64,000 nt of DNA from Flavobacterium johnsoniae. Its GTDB lineage: Bacteria > Bacteroidota > Bacteroidia > Flavobacteriales > Flavobacteriaceae. Position 1 is the first letter of the stretch; every line of letters begins with the position of its first letter. The notes beneath the pieces are model-generated. The model was not told the origin of the DNA and did not search any database. It saw only the letters and a program-made list of their open reading frames with translations. Of this stretch, positions 8,413 to 16,539 are shown piece by piece. The translations under genes were made by a program, and so were the position numbers. The stretch covers positions 124,001-188,000 of the forward strand of contig NZ_CP103794.1 in NCBI RefSeq assembly GCF_030388325.1. The letters are read 5' to 3'.

Positions 8413-9726
8413 TTAAGCTCTTACGATTTTTGCACCGATTGCTCTTAAACGCTCATCGATACGCTCGTATCCACGGTCGATTTGTTCAATATTTTGAATC
8501 GTACTTGTTCCTTTTGCAGAAAGCGCCGCAATCAATAATGAGATTCCTGCACGAATATCAGGAGAAGACATTGTTGTTGCTTTCAATTGAGATTCGAAAT
8601 TATGCCCCATAACAACAGCTCTGTGCGGATCGCATAACATGATTTTTGCTCCCATATCGATTAATTTATCCACGAAGAATAAACGGCTTTCGAACATTTT
8701 TTGGTGAATTAAAACGTCTCCTTTTGCTTGAGTTGCTACAACCAAAACGATACTTAATAAGTCAGGTGTAAATCCTGGCCAAGGTGCATCTGCAATTGTT
8801 AAAATAGAACCGTCGATATCTGTTTTTACTTCGTATCCATTTTTGTGAGCAGGAATGTAAATATCATCATTACGTTTTTCGATTGTAATTCCAAGTTTTC
8901 TAAAAGTATTCGGAATCAAACCTAAATTTTCCCAGCTAACATTTTTGATTGTGATTTCGCTTTTTGTCATAGCCGCAAGACCAATCCAAGAACCGATTTC
9001 GATCATATCAGGAAGAATTCTGTGCTCGCAACCACCAAGACTTTCAACACCTTCAATAGTCAACAAATTAGAACCAACTCCAGTGATTTTTGCTCCCATA
9101 GAGTTTAGCATTTTACACAATTGCTGTAAATATGGCTCACAAGCAGCATTGTAAACTGTAGTTTTTCCTTTTGCTAAAACAGCAGCCATTACAATGTTTG
9201 CAGTTCCAGTTACAGAAGCTTCGTCAAGAAGCATATCTGTTCCTTGCAATCCTTCTTCTGGAGATTCTACTCCATAAAAATGATCTTCTCTGTTATATCT
9301 AAATTTTGCTCCAAGGTTAATAAAACCTTCAAAGTGAGTATCTAATCTACGGCGCCCAATTTTATCTCCTCCAGGTTTTGGAATATATCCTTTTCCGAAA
9401 CGAGCCAAAAGAGGTCCAACAATCATGATAGAACCACGAAGCGCTCCACCTTCTTTTTTGAAAGCTTCTGTTTCTAAATATCCAACGTTAACTTCATCAG
9501 CTTGAAAAGTAATTGAACCTGGTTCGTTACGTTGAATTTTCACACCTAAATTCCCCAACAAAGTGATTAATTTATTGATGTCTATAATATCAGGAATGTT
9601 ATTAATTTTTACTTTCTCTCCTGTTAGAAGCACGGCACATAAAATTTGTAATGCCTCATTTTTTGCTCCTTGCGGAGTGATTTCTCCTTTTAAAGGAGTT
9701 CCTCCTTCGATTTTAAAAATTCCCAT
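8413..9726 (-). CDS. murA: UDP-N-acetylglucosamine 1-carboxyvinyltransferase MurA
   Basis: MurA of 437 residues, first committed step of peptidoglycan synthesis, transferring enolpyruvate from PEP to UDP-GlcNAc in the cytoplasm. Two inside-out alpha/beta domains; the N-terminus has GAKNEAL with the conserved Lys-Asn pair, and PDMIEIGSW and SPDIRAG are diagnostic. The active-site loop reads KPGGDKIGRRRLD: position 121 is Asp where the fosfomycin-sensitive enzymes have Cys. This substitution is known from naturally fosfomycin-tolerant MurA enzymes. It lies downstream of the DUF4290 and DUF493 genes on the same strand and may be co-transcribed with them. Confidence 0.96.
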   Translation of the reverse strand: MGIFKIEGGTPLKGEITPQGAKNEALQILCAVLLTGEKVKINNIPDIIDINKLITLLGNLGVKIQRNEPGSITFQADEVNVGYLETEAFKKEGGALRGSIMIVGPLLARFGKGYIPKPGGDKIGRRRLDTHFEGFINLGAKFRYNREDHFYGVESPEEGLQGTDMLLDEASVTGTANIVMAAVLAKGKTTVYNAACEPYLQQLCKMLNSMGAKITGVGSNLLTIEGVESLGGCEHRILPDMIEIGSWIGLAAMTKSEITIKNVSWENLGLIPNTFRKLGITIEKRNDDIYIPAHKNGYEVKTDIDGSILTIADAPWPGFTPDLLSIVLVVATQAKGDVLIHQKMFESRLFFVDKLIDMGAKIMLCDPHRAVVMGHNFESQLKATTMSSPDIRAGISLLIAALSAKGTSTIQNIEQIDRGYERIDERLRAIGAKIVRA

Positions 9727-9744
9727 AGATCTTTGTTAAGGTTC

Positions 9745-9826
9745 TTTTAAAGTTTCTAAGATTCTGAGATTCTAAGACCATAAGTCAAAAACTTAGCATC
9801 TTAGCAACTTAGTAGCTTAGCAGCTT
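9745..9826. repeat. short degenerate CTTAG repeats
   Basis: The gap between DUF4290 and murA contains TCTAAGATTCTGAGATTCTAAG on the left and repeated CTTAGCA/CTTAGTA units at 9797-9822; the two halves are partly complementary. No gene is seen here. Confidence 0.6.
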
Positions 9827-9829
9827 TTT

Positions 9830-10555
9830 TTATTTTTGATTATTATTTTTTTGAAAATTCTTTTTTTGTCCGCCTTTGTTGTTATTGTTCTTGTTATTCT
9901 GAGTTTTAGGCTGAGTTCCAGAAGCTGTTTTATTAGACATACGCTTGTTTGTACGCATTAAATCTGTTGTGTTTAACAATTCTTCTGTACTGTGCAACAG
10001 GTTTATTTTTCCTCCAGACAATTCATATAAATGCTCAAAAATCACATCATCTTTTACGGTGTCTTTGTTCCAACTTAAAAACGACTTTTTCATGTGGTTG
10101 GCAATTACCATCACCAATGCATTTTTCATTTCACCTTCTTCCCATTTATTGGCAACATCAATCATATATTTGATGTTATTTCCATAAAACCTGTATTTCG
10201 GGAAGTTCTGCGGATATTGTAATATCTCTGGTTTTAGTTGCAAAACATCTCTTGACGGAATTGGATAAGGAGATTCTACATTAAGCTTAAAATCAGACAT
10301 TATAAAAAGCTGATCCCAAAGTTTATGCTGAAAATCTGGCACGTCACGCAAATGCGGGTTTAAGCTTCCCATAACCTGAATGATATATTTTGCCGCTTTA
10401 TTACGTGTTTCATCATCTTCGATTGCGGTAGCCTGATCGATCAATTTTTGTAAATGACGACCATACTCTGGAATAATTAATCGCTGTCTTTCAGAATTAT
10501 ATTCTAAATTGTAAACAACGTCGCTTGCGGCTTCTCTTTTATATTTTTCGATCAT
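9830..10555 (-). CDS. DUF4290 family protein
   Basis: Conserved Bacteroidota protein of 241 residues, function unknown, probably cytoplasmic (no signal peptide or membrane segment). The folded part is about 1-195 and mainly helical (YGRHLQKLIDQATAI, KAAKYIIQVMGSLNPHLRD). The tail from about 200 is basic and Asn/Gln/Lys-rich (QNNKNNNNKGGQKK), probably disordered, perhaps binding nucleic acid. It follows the DUF493 gene by 4 bp and precedes murA, a conserved arrangement in flavobacteria. Confidence 0.85.
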   Translation of the reverse strand: MIEKYKREAASDVVYNLEYNSERQRLIIPEYGRHLQKLIDQATAIEDDETRNKAAKYIIQVMGSLNPHLRDVPDFQHKLWDQLFIMSDFKLNVESPYPIPSRDVLQLKPEILQYPQNFPKYRFYGNNIKYMIDVANKWEEGEMKNALVMVIANHMKKSFLSWNKDTVKDDVIFEHLYELSGGKINLLHSTEELLNTTDLMRTNKRMSNKTASGTQPKTQNNKNNNNKGGQKKNFQKNNNQK

Positions 10556-10559
10556 AAGT

Positions 10560-10856
10560 TTATAATGAAACTATACCTTCTATTGTAGAAACTTCTTTGT
10601 ATTTACTGATCACATCGTCTGAGCTGTGCATTGTAACATCTACAGAAACGCTGGTAAATTTACCTGTTTTTGATTTTGTTGTTTTGATAACAGCTCCCAT
10701 TCTGTCAAAAGCTTTTTCGACACGCTCCACATTATCGGCTACAGACGGAACAATAAATTTGTATAAATATTCTGCTGGCCAAGTATTTGCGTTATCTAGT
10801 TCTAATTTTAATCTTTCGTAAAATTCGGCTGTATTTTTTTCTTTATCGTTCTCCAT
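10560..10856 (-). CDS. DUF493 (YbeD-like) protein
   Basis: Small cytoplasmic protein of 98 residues of the DUF493/YbeD family, a ferredoxin-like ACT-type fold. The family pattern is seen in WPAEYLYKFIVPS, the central helix and KFTSVSVDVTMHSSDDVI. Its biochemical role is not established; related proteins are proposed to act as regulatory partners. First gene of a likely DUF493-DUF4290-murA transcription unit. Confidence 0.85.
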   Translation of the reverse strand: MENDKEKNTAEFYERLKLELDNANTWPAEYLYKFIVPSVADNVERVEKAFDRMGAVIKTTKSKTGKFTSVSVDVTMHSSDDVISKYKEVSTIEGIVSL

Positions 10857-10894
10857 TCGTAATTAAAAATAAACGCAAATATACGTTTTTGATT

Positions 10895-11100
10895 TCAGAT
10901 TTCAGATTTTAGATTTTAGATTTTTTGACTCTAAAAATAACGATGTTTTTTTGCCACGAATTACGCTAATTAACACAAATTATTCAATCCTAAAATTCAA
11001 TTTCATCAATTTTAAGTAACTTGGCGAATCAAAAAAAATAAAAATTAGCGAAAATTCGTGGAATTCGTGGCAAAAAAACTTTGCGACTCCGCGACTTTGC
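10895..11100. repeat. intergenic repeats: AGATTT tandem and CCACGAATT inverted repeat
   Basis: The 264-bp gap between divergent genes starts with a tandem of AGATTTC/AGATTTT units (10896-10925). It is followed by a long inverted repeat with outer arms TTTTTTGCCACGAATT (10945-) and AATTCGTGGCAAAAAAA (ending 11078), and an inner pair ACGCTAATT/AATTAGCG. Next comes a CTTTGCGACTCCGCGACTTTGCGAG motif region (11080-11104). Confidence 0.8.
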
Positions 11101-11120
11101 GAGATTAAAAACACAACAGA

Positions 11121-12032
11121 ATGAAAAAACTCCTTTTACTTTTTATCGTACTTATATTTAATACTATTCAAGCACAAGAAGTCAAAACTCTGACTTATTT
11201 CCAAAACGACACTTTAAAACTAGATTTAGATTTATATCTGCCAAAGAAAAAAGCTGGTGAAAAAATTCCGTTAATTATGTTCGCTTTTGGCGGCGGATTT
11301 TCTGGCGGAGAACGTACAAGTGAAAAAGATTTCGGAAAATTTATGGCACAAAATGGTTATGCTGTTGCGAGTATTTCGTACAGTTTATACATGAAAGGAA
11401 AAGATTTTGGTTGCAAAGGAACTTTAACTGAAAAAATAAAAGCGATACAAATTGGTGTGAGTGATATGTGGCAGGCAACAGCTTTCTTAATTGAAAATGC
11501 TGATAAATATAATTTAGACACTTCAAAAATCTTCATTTCTGGAATTAGCGCTGGTGCTGAAATTGGTTTTCAAGCTTCTTTTTGGGATTATAAATTGATG
11601 AATTTATACAAAAGTAATCTTCCAGAAAATTTTAAATACAAAGGTTTTATCGGCGGTTCGGGTGCGATTCAGGATATTAATTTGATTACGAAAGAAAAAG
11701 CAATTCCGATGTTATTGGCTCATGGAAGCAATGATGATACCGTTCCATACGCCGCAGGCTCTCATCGTTCTTGCCCAACAAATGCTTCGGGTTGGTTGAT
11801 TCTTTTTGGCTCTTATGCGGTTTATAACCAAATGAAAGATTTGCATAAAGACATTGAACTGATTACTTTTTGCGGCGGCGGACATGAATTCTCAGGTTAT
11901 CTTTTTCACGAAGGACAGCAATATGTTTTAGATTTTGTGAATGATGTTTTGAATGGGAAGAAATTTGAATCGCATTTGATTGTGCCTTCTAAAAAAGGAA
12001 AAGGTTCTGCGAGATATTCATTTTGTGAATAA
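11121..12032 (+). CDS. secreted alpha/beta hydrolase (esterase/lipase-like)
   Basis: Alpha/beta hydrolase of 303 residues with signal peptide MKKLLLLFIVLIFNTIQAQ, so periplasmic or secreted. The oxyanion region is FAFGGGFSGGER, and the nucleophile elbow GISAGAEIG gives the catalytic Ser. GSNDDTVPY supplies the Asp and GGGHEFSG the His. This resembles the BD-FAE/carboxylesterase type that removes acyl groups from small esters or glycans. The C-terminal tail (LIVPSKKGKGSARYSFCE) is unusual and lies outside the fold. Substrate unknown; no sugar-degrading genes are adjacent. Confidence 0.85.
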   Translation: MKKLLLLFIVLIFNTIQAQEVKTLTYFQNDTLKLDLDLYLPKKKAGEKIPLIMFAFGGGFSGGERTSEKDFGKFMAQNGYAVASISYSLYMKGKDFGCKGTLTEKIKAIQIGVSDMWQATAFLIENADKYNLDTSKIFISGISAGAEIGFQASFWDYKLMNLYKSNLPENFKYKGFIGGSGAIQDINLITKEKAIPMLLAHGSNDDTVPYAAGSHRSCPTNASGWLILFGSYAVYNQMKDLHKDIELITFCGGGHEFSGYLFHEGQQYVLDFVNDVLNGKKFESHLIVPSKKGKGSARYSFCE

Positions 12033-12035
12033 TTT

Positions 12036-12425
12036 GTTTGGCTAAAGCCAATATCCAAAATCATTTAATCCGTTGGTTAAAACCAACGGCAATTCAAATC
12101 AAAACTGCTCCAGCGGAGCAAAATATTTATAGCAAATATAATTTTCCAGCATCAGAAAGCTCCAGCGGAGCGGCATATAAATTATTCAAAAATATGTCGC
12201 TCCTCCGGAGCTTTACACTTTTGATTATTATTTTTTTCTATAAATATTTCGTCCCGCCGGGACTTTGTTATTTCTAAAAAACTAATTTTCAAAATAATTC
12301 CAAAAACAAAACCATGCCTCTCTTCTAGCCCTGATGGTCCCGAAATTTCGGGAGGAAATCCTTTTGCTTTTTCCTTTAAATAGCAAAAGATTGCAGCGGA
12401 CAGCAGTCCCGAAGTCTCGGGACAT
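12036..12425. repeat. cluster of short palindromic (REP-like) repeats
   Basis: About 390 bp holding a series of small palindromes: GGCTAAAGCC, CGTTGGTTAAAACCAACGG, GCTCCAGCGGAGC (twice), GCTCCTCCGGAGC and GTCCCGCCGGGAC. From 12330 a second element follows, with the motif AGCCCTGATGG, GGAAATCCTTTTGC, its complement GCAAAAGATT and GCAGCGGACAGCAG, a known kind of Flavobacterium intergenic element. Two CCCGAAATTTCGGG/CCCGAAGTCTCGGG palindromes sit inside it. No coding signal; a 79-codon frame here is made of the palindromes. Confidence 0.8.
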
Positions 12426-12491
12426 GACTATAAAAAATGCCAAATCTTTCGCTTCAAGTAAAAATTCTTTTTAATTATGAATAAGTTTAGG

Positions 12492-12499
12492 TAAATTTG
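12492..12499 (+). promoter_or_regulatory. -7 promoter element of the AAA ATPase gene
   Basis: TAAATTTG matches TAnnTTTG exactly. Transcription would begin about 12505, which excludes an in-frame TTG at 12497 as start codon and supports the GTG at 12518. Confidence 0.55.
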
Positions 12500-12517
12500 C
12501 CCTTTATTTTTAGAATA

Positions 12518-13051
12518 GTGCAAAAAGAAATTATAGTCCTACTTGGCGGACCTGGTACTGGAAAATCAACACTTATTAACGAATTGGTAGCTCGTGGCTT
12601 TTGTTGCTATCCTGAAATTTCTAGACAGGTTACTATGAAAGCGCAGCAGGAAGGTATTGAACAACTGTTTCTGGAACAGCCGCTTTTGTTTAGCCAAATG
12701 CTTTTGGAAGGACGTATTGAACAATACAAAAATGCTCTTGACGAACCTGATAATGTGGTTTTTATTGACCGAGGAATTCCAGACGTTGTAGCTTATATGG
12801 ATTATATTGGCGATGAATACCCGGAAAATTTCACAAAGGCTTGTGAAGACTATAAATATACCAAAACTTTTATTTTGCCGCCTTGGGAAGAAATTTACCA
12901 AAGTGATGCCGAACGCTATGAAAATTTTGATCAAGCAGTTAAAATTCAGGAACATCTTATTGAGACCTATAAAAAATATGGGTATGAACTGATTGAGGTT
13001 CCAAAAGATACGGTTGAAAACAGAATTCTTTATATCTTAGACAAAATTTAG
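12518..13051 (+). CDS. AAA_28-type P-loop ATPase/kinase-like protein
   Basis: P-loop protein of 177 residues starting at a GTG. The Walker A GGPGTGKST lies near residue 10, and FIDRGIPDVVAYMDY follows the pattern of nucleoside or small-molecule kinases. The family is usually annotated as AAA_28/ATP-binding protein; substrate unknown. The GTG start is chosen because the -7 promoter element at 12492-12499 overlaps the alternative TTG start. It lies 64 bp before recQ in the same direction; recQ has its own likely promoter. Cytoplasmic; no signal peptide. Confidence 0.82.
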   Translation: MQKEIIVLLGGPGTGKSTLINELVARGFCCYPEISRQVTMKAQQEGIEQLFLEQPLLFSQMLLEGRIEQYKNALDEPDNVVFIDRGIPDVVAYMDYIGDEYPENFTKACEDYKYTKTFILPPWEEIYQSDAERYENFDQAVKIQEHLIETYKKYGYELIEVPKDTVENRILYILDKI

Positions 13052-13066
13052 CGAAAGGTTTTAAAG

Positions 13067-13096
13067 TTGCAAAACTAGAACTGTTTTCTAAATTTT
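13067..13096 (+). promoter_or_regulatory. promoter of recQ-fmt
   Basis: TTG (13067-13069), 19 bp, then TAAATTTT (13089-13096), seven of eight matches to TAnnTTTG. Spacing is exactly the flavobacterial optimum; ATG follows at 13116. Confidence 0.6.
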
Positions 13097-13115
13097 TAAC
13101 TTTAAAACTAACGCG

Positions 13116-15011
13116 ATGCTTGGAGCGCAGGATATCCTTCTAAAATACTGGAAACACGACAGTTTTAGACCTTTGCAAAAAGAAATTATTGATTCTGTTC
13201 TTGAAGGACAGGATACTTTTGCTGTACTTCCGACGGGTGGCGGAAAATCGGTTTGTTTTCAGGTCCCCGCTATGATGCAGGAAGGAATTTGTCTCGTAAT
13301 TTCGCCTTTGATTGCCTTGATGAAAGACCAGGTAATGAATTTGCAGAAAAGAGATATTAAAGCAATTGCGCTTACGGGCGGAATTCATACAGAAGAATTG
13401 ATTGATCTTTTGGATAATTGCCAGTACGGTAATTACAAATTTCTTTACTTATCTCCAGAGCGCTTGCAATCGGATTGGATTTTGGAACGCATTAAAAATC
13501 TCCCGATAAACTTAATTGCTATAGATGAAGCGCATTGTGTTTCGCAATGGGGACACGATTTTAGACCCGCTTATCTGAAAATTTCGGAACTTAAAAAGTT
13601 TTTTCCTAAAATTCCGTTTTTGGCTTTGACTGCGACGGCTACTCCTAGAGTTATTGAAGATATTAGAACGCAATTAGAATTAAAAAATCCGAGACATTTT
13701 CAGCAATCTTTTGAACGTAAAAATATTGCTTACATGGTTTTTGAAGTAGAAGATAAACTTTATAGAACCGAACAAATTCTTAAAAAAAATCCGCAACCTT
13801 CTATTATATATGTTCGAAATAGAAAGGCATGTTTGAATATTTCTTCGCAATTACAATCTTTAGGATTTACAGCAACCTATTACCATGGCGGTCTTTCTGC
13901 AAAAGAAAAAGATAAAAACATGGAATTATGGATGTCGGAGCAAGCACAAGTTATTGTGGCAACGAATGCTTTTGGAATGGGAATCGATAAAGACAATGTA
14001 AAAACCGTTATTCATACACAGCTTCCAGAAAATTTAGAAAATTATTACCAAGAATCTGGGCGAGCAGGACGAAACGGCGCTAAGGCTTTTTCGGTTTTGC
14101 TTTATAATAATTCAGATGCAATTCAGACCGAAGAGCAGTTTTTAAACATTCTTCCAGACAAAAAATTTCTAAAAACGATGTACAATAAATTGTGCAATTA
14201 TTTTCAGATTGCGTACGGCGAAGGTTTAGATGAATCTTTTTCTTTTAAAATGAATCATTTTTGTAATAAATACGATTTTCCGACTTTAAAAACATATAAT
14301 GCTTTACAGTTTTTAAATCAGCAGGGAATTATTACGATGTCTCAGGAATTTTCGGAAAAAATCAATATTCAGTTTTTAATTGAATCCAAAGAAGTGATTC
14401 GATACATGAGTTTGAATCCGAATGATGAGGAAATTATTTTAGCAATTTTGAGAACTTATCCCGGAGTTTATGAAGTAAAATCGAATTTGAATCTGGGTTT
14501 AATTGCAAAAAAATCTAATCGCTCTGAAGAACAAGTCATTGCGCTTTTAGAAAAACTGAAAGAGAAAGAAATTATAGAATACAAATCTAAAAACAACGAC
14601 GCTACCATATTATTTAATGAAGTTCGCGAAGACGATCATACTATTAATAGAGTTTCGAAATATTTAGAAAAACAAAATCTAGTTAAAAAAGAACAGCTTT
14701 TATCTGTTTTGCATTATATAAAAGAAAACAAAACGTGCAAAAACAGATTGGTTTTGGATTATTTTGGAGAAGAAACCAGCGAAAATTGCGGTATTTGTTC
14801 TTACTGCATTACTCAAAAAGGAAAAATTACGGAAGCCGATTCGATCGCAGATAAGATTTTATCTTTGCTAAAAACTGCTTCTTTGACTTCGAGAGAAATT
14901 GAAAACCAGATAAAAATGGACGCAAAAGACATTATTTCGGTTCTTCAGGAATTGCTCGAAAACAATCACATCGTTATACAAGCGAATAATAAATACACTT
15001 TAAAATCATAA
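13116..15011 (+). CDS. recQ: ATP-dependent DNA helicase RecQ
   Basis: RecQ-type 3'-5' helicase of 631 residues, used in recombination and repair. RecA-like domain 1 has Walker A PTGGGKS and the DEAH box IDEAHCVSQWGHDFRPAY; domain 2 carries motifs V-VI (ATNAFGMGIDK, QESGRAGRNG). The zinc region keeps CKNRLVLDYFGE and CGICSYC. A winged-helix region follows and the protein stops there: no HRDC domain is seen, making it a short RecQ. Overlaps the start of fmt by one base. Confidence 0.94.
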   Translation: MLGAQDILLKYWKHDSFRPLQKEIIDSVLEGQDTFAVLPTGGGKSVCFQVPAMMQEGICLVISPLIALMKDQVMNLQKRDIKAIALTGGIHTEELIDLLDNCQYGNYKFLYLSPERLQSDWILERIKNLPINLIAIDEAHCVSQWGHDFRPAYLKISELKKFFPKIPFLALTATATPRVIEDIRTQLELKNPRHFQQSFERKNIAYMVFEVEDKLYRTEQILKKNPQPSIIYVRNRKACLNISSQLQSLGFTATYYHGGLSAKEKDKNMELWMSEQAQVIVATNAFGMGIDKDNVKTVIHTQLPENLENYYQESGRAGRNGAKAFSVLLYNNSDAIQTEEQFLNILPDKKFLKTMYNKLCNYFQIAYGEGLDESFSFKMNHFCNKYDFPTLKTYNALQFLNQQGIITMSQEFSEKINIQFLIESKEVIRYMSLNPNDEEIILAILRTYPGVYEVKSNLNLGLIAKKSNRSEEQVIALLEKLKEKEIIEYKSKNNDATILFNEVREDDHTINRVSKYLEKQNLVKKEQLLSVLHYIKENKTCKNRLVLDYFGEETSENCGICSYCITQKGKITEADSIADKILSLLKTASLTSREIENQIKMDAKDIISVLQELLENNHIVIQANNKYTLKS

Positions 15012-15958
15012 TGGAGAAATTGAGAATTATTTTTATGGGAACGCCAGAATTTGCTGTAGGCATTTTGGATACCATTCTTAAAAACAACTACGAAGTTGTC
15101 GGCGTGATTACTGCTGCAGACAAACCAGCAGGACGCGGACAAAAAATAAAATATTCAGCAGTAAAAGAATATGCGCTTGCAAACAATCTTACTTTATTAC
15201 AGCCAACCAACTTAAAAGACGAAAATTTCTTAGCAGAATTAAAAGCTTTAAATGCCAATTTACAAATTGTAGTGGCGTTTAGAATGTTGCCAAAAGTAGT
15301 TTGGGAAATGCCAAGTTTAGGAACCTTCAATCTTCACGCTTCATTATTACCAAATTATCGTGGTGCTGCGCCAATTAACTGGGCAATTATTAATGGAGAA
15401 ACAAAAACGGGCGTTACGACTTTCTTTATCGATGATAAAATTGATACTGGCGCGATGATTTTAAATTCTGAAATTGCAATCGAGCCAGAAGAAACAGCAG
15501 GACAATTGCACGACCGTTTAATGGAATTGGGAAGCACTACTGTTATTGACACTTTAAAAATTATTGAAAATGGAAATGTAACCACAACCATTCAAGAAGA
15601 TAATGACGATATTAAAACAGCTTACAAATTAAATAAAGAAAACTGCAAAATAGACTGGACAAAATCTGGATCAGAAATCAATAATCTGATTCGAGGTTTA
15701 AGTCCATATCCTGCTTCTTGGTGCTTTTTGAAAGATCAAGGCGAAGAGTTAAACATCAAAATTTACGAAGCAAAACTAGTCTCAGAATCACATTCTTATG
15801 AGATTGGAAAGTTAATTAGTAGTAAAAAAGAAATCAAGATTGCAATAAAAGATGGCTTTATTCAGTTATTAAGTCTACAATTTCCAGGAAAAAAGAGAAT
15901 GCTAGCTTCCGAAATATTAAATGGAGTTAGCTTTTCCGAAGCTGCAAAAGTCTATTAA
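15011..15958 (+). CDS. fmt: methionyl-tRNA formyltransferase
   Basis: Fmt of 315 residues, formylating Met-tRNAi with 10-formyl-THF for translation initiation. The N-terminal formyltransferase domain (about 1-200) has FMGTPEFAV, the folate-loop region NLHASLLPNYRGAAPINWAI with the catalytic Asn-His, and IDDKIDTG with the Asp. The C-terminal OB-like domain (about 205-315) carries INNLIRGLSPYPASW. The start codon overlaps the recQ stop (TAATG), so the two are translationally coupled. Confidence 0.96.
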   Translation: MEKLRIIFMGTPEFAVGILDTILKNNYEVVGVITAADKPAGRGQKIKYSAVKEYALANNLTLLQPTNLKDENFLAELKALNANLQIVVAFRMLPKVVWEMPSLGTFNLHASLLPNYRGAAPINWAIINGETKTGVTTFFIDDKIDTGAMILNSEIAIEPEETAGQLHDRLMELGSTTVIDTLKIIENGNVTTTIQEDNDDIKTAYKLNKENCKIDWTKSGSEINNLIRGLSPYPASWCFLKDQGEELNIKIYEAKLVSESHSYEIGKLISSKKEIKIAIKDGFIQLLSLQFPGKKRMLASEILNGVSFSEAAKVY

Positions 15959-16064
15959 GCTCAGTAAAACAGGGGTTTGTACTTGCTTTTCATCGATGAA
16001 CAACATCGTTTATGAACAAAAAAAGCAAGTTATTAACAATTTTTGCTAAAATTAAAGAAAACAC

Positions 16065-16094
16065 TTGCACGCAACGGATTTCCTACTAAATTTG
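16065..16094 (+). promoter_or_regulatory. promoter of the HU gene
   Basis: TTG (16065-16067), exactly 19 bp, then TAAATTTG (16087-16094), a perfect Bacteroidota sigma-factor promoter. It gives a leader of about 40 nt before the ATG at 16139. Confidence 0.85.
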
Positions 16095-16138
16095 TGTATT
16101 AACAATTTTTTTTAACCAACAATTAATAACTAATTATT

Positions 16139-16411
16139 ATGAACAAATCAGAATTAATCGATGCTATCGCTGCTGATGCAGGAATCACAAAAGCTGCGGC
16201 GAAATTAGCTTTAGAGTCATTTTTAGGTAATGTAGGAACTACTTTGAAAAAAGGTGGAAGAGTTTCATTAGTAGGATTTGGATCTTGGTCAGTTTCTTCA
16301 AGAGCGGCAAGAGATGGTAGAAACCCACAAACAGGAAAAACTATTAAGATCGCAGCTAAAAACGTTGTAAAATTCAAAGCTGGAGCTGAATTAGAAGGTG
16401 CAGTGAACTAA
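16139..16411 (+). CDS. HU family DNA-binding protein
   Basis: Nucleoid protein of 90 residues in the DNABII (HU/IHF) family, bending and compacting DNA as a dimer. MNKSELIDAIAADAGITKAAAKLAL is the N-terminal helical part. VSLVGFGSWSVSSRAARDGRNPQTGKTIKI is the family signature with the beta arms, here keeping RNPQTG where proline intercalates. Strong canonical promoter and clear terminator show an independent, well-expressed gene. Confidence 0.96.
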   Translation: MNKSELIDAIAADAGITKAAAKLALESFLGNVGTTLKKGGRVSLVGFGSWSVSSRAARDGRNPQTGKTIKIAAKNVVKFKAGAELEGAVN

Positions 16412-16445
16412 GTAAGAAAGTTCTCTAAACTTATAATATAATTAA

Positions 16446-16474
16446 AACCTTCCTTATGGAAGGTTTTTTTTTGC
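16446..16474 (+). terminator. intrinsic terminator of the HU gene
   Basis: Perfect stem AACCTTCC/GGAAGGTT with a TTAT loop, followed by nine Ts. Confidence 0.9.
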
Positions 16475-16490
16475 GGTTTAACGATTTTTT

Positions 16491-16522
16491 TTGTGATTTT
16501 AATTTTTTTATGACTAAATTTA
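16491..16522 (+). promoter_or_regulatory. possible promoter of the YqgE gene
   Basis: TTG at 16491 and TAAATTTA at 16515 (seven of eight to TAnnTTTG) with 21 bp between. Transcription from about 16529 would favour the ATG at 16540 over upstream starts. Confidence 0.4.
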
Positions 16523-16539
16523 ATAAAAATTGTAACCGT

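Noticed and set aside
8945..9154. 69-codon frame inside murA on the plus strand
   Set aside because: Antisense to a fully conserved murA; Ile/Pro-rich composition typical of shadow frames.
12038..12277. 79-codon open frame after the esterase gene
   Set aside because: It begins at a TTG and is built from REP-like palindromes; no family features or leader.
12566..12955. 129-codon frame opposite the AAA ATPase gene
   Set aside because: Antisense shadow; the plus strand carries a P-loop protein with conserved motifs.
14740..15011. HRDC domain at the end of RecQ
   Set aside because: The C-terminal part reads as a winged helix and stops; no HRDC signature is visible.
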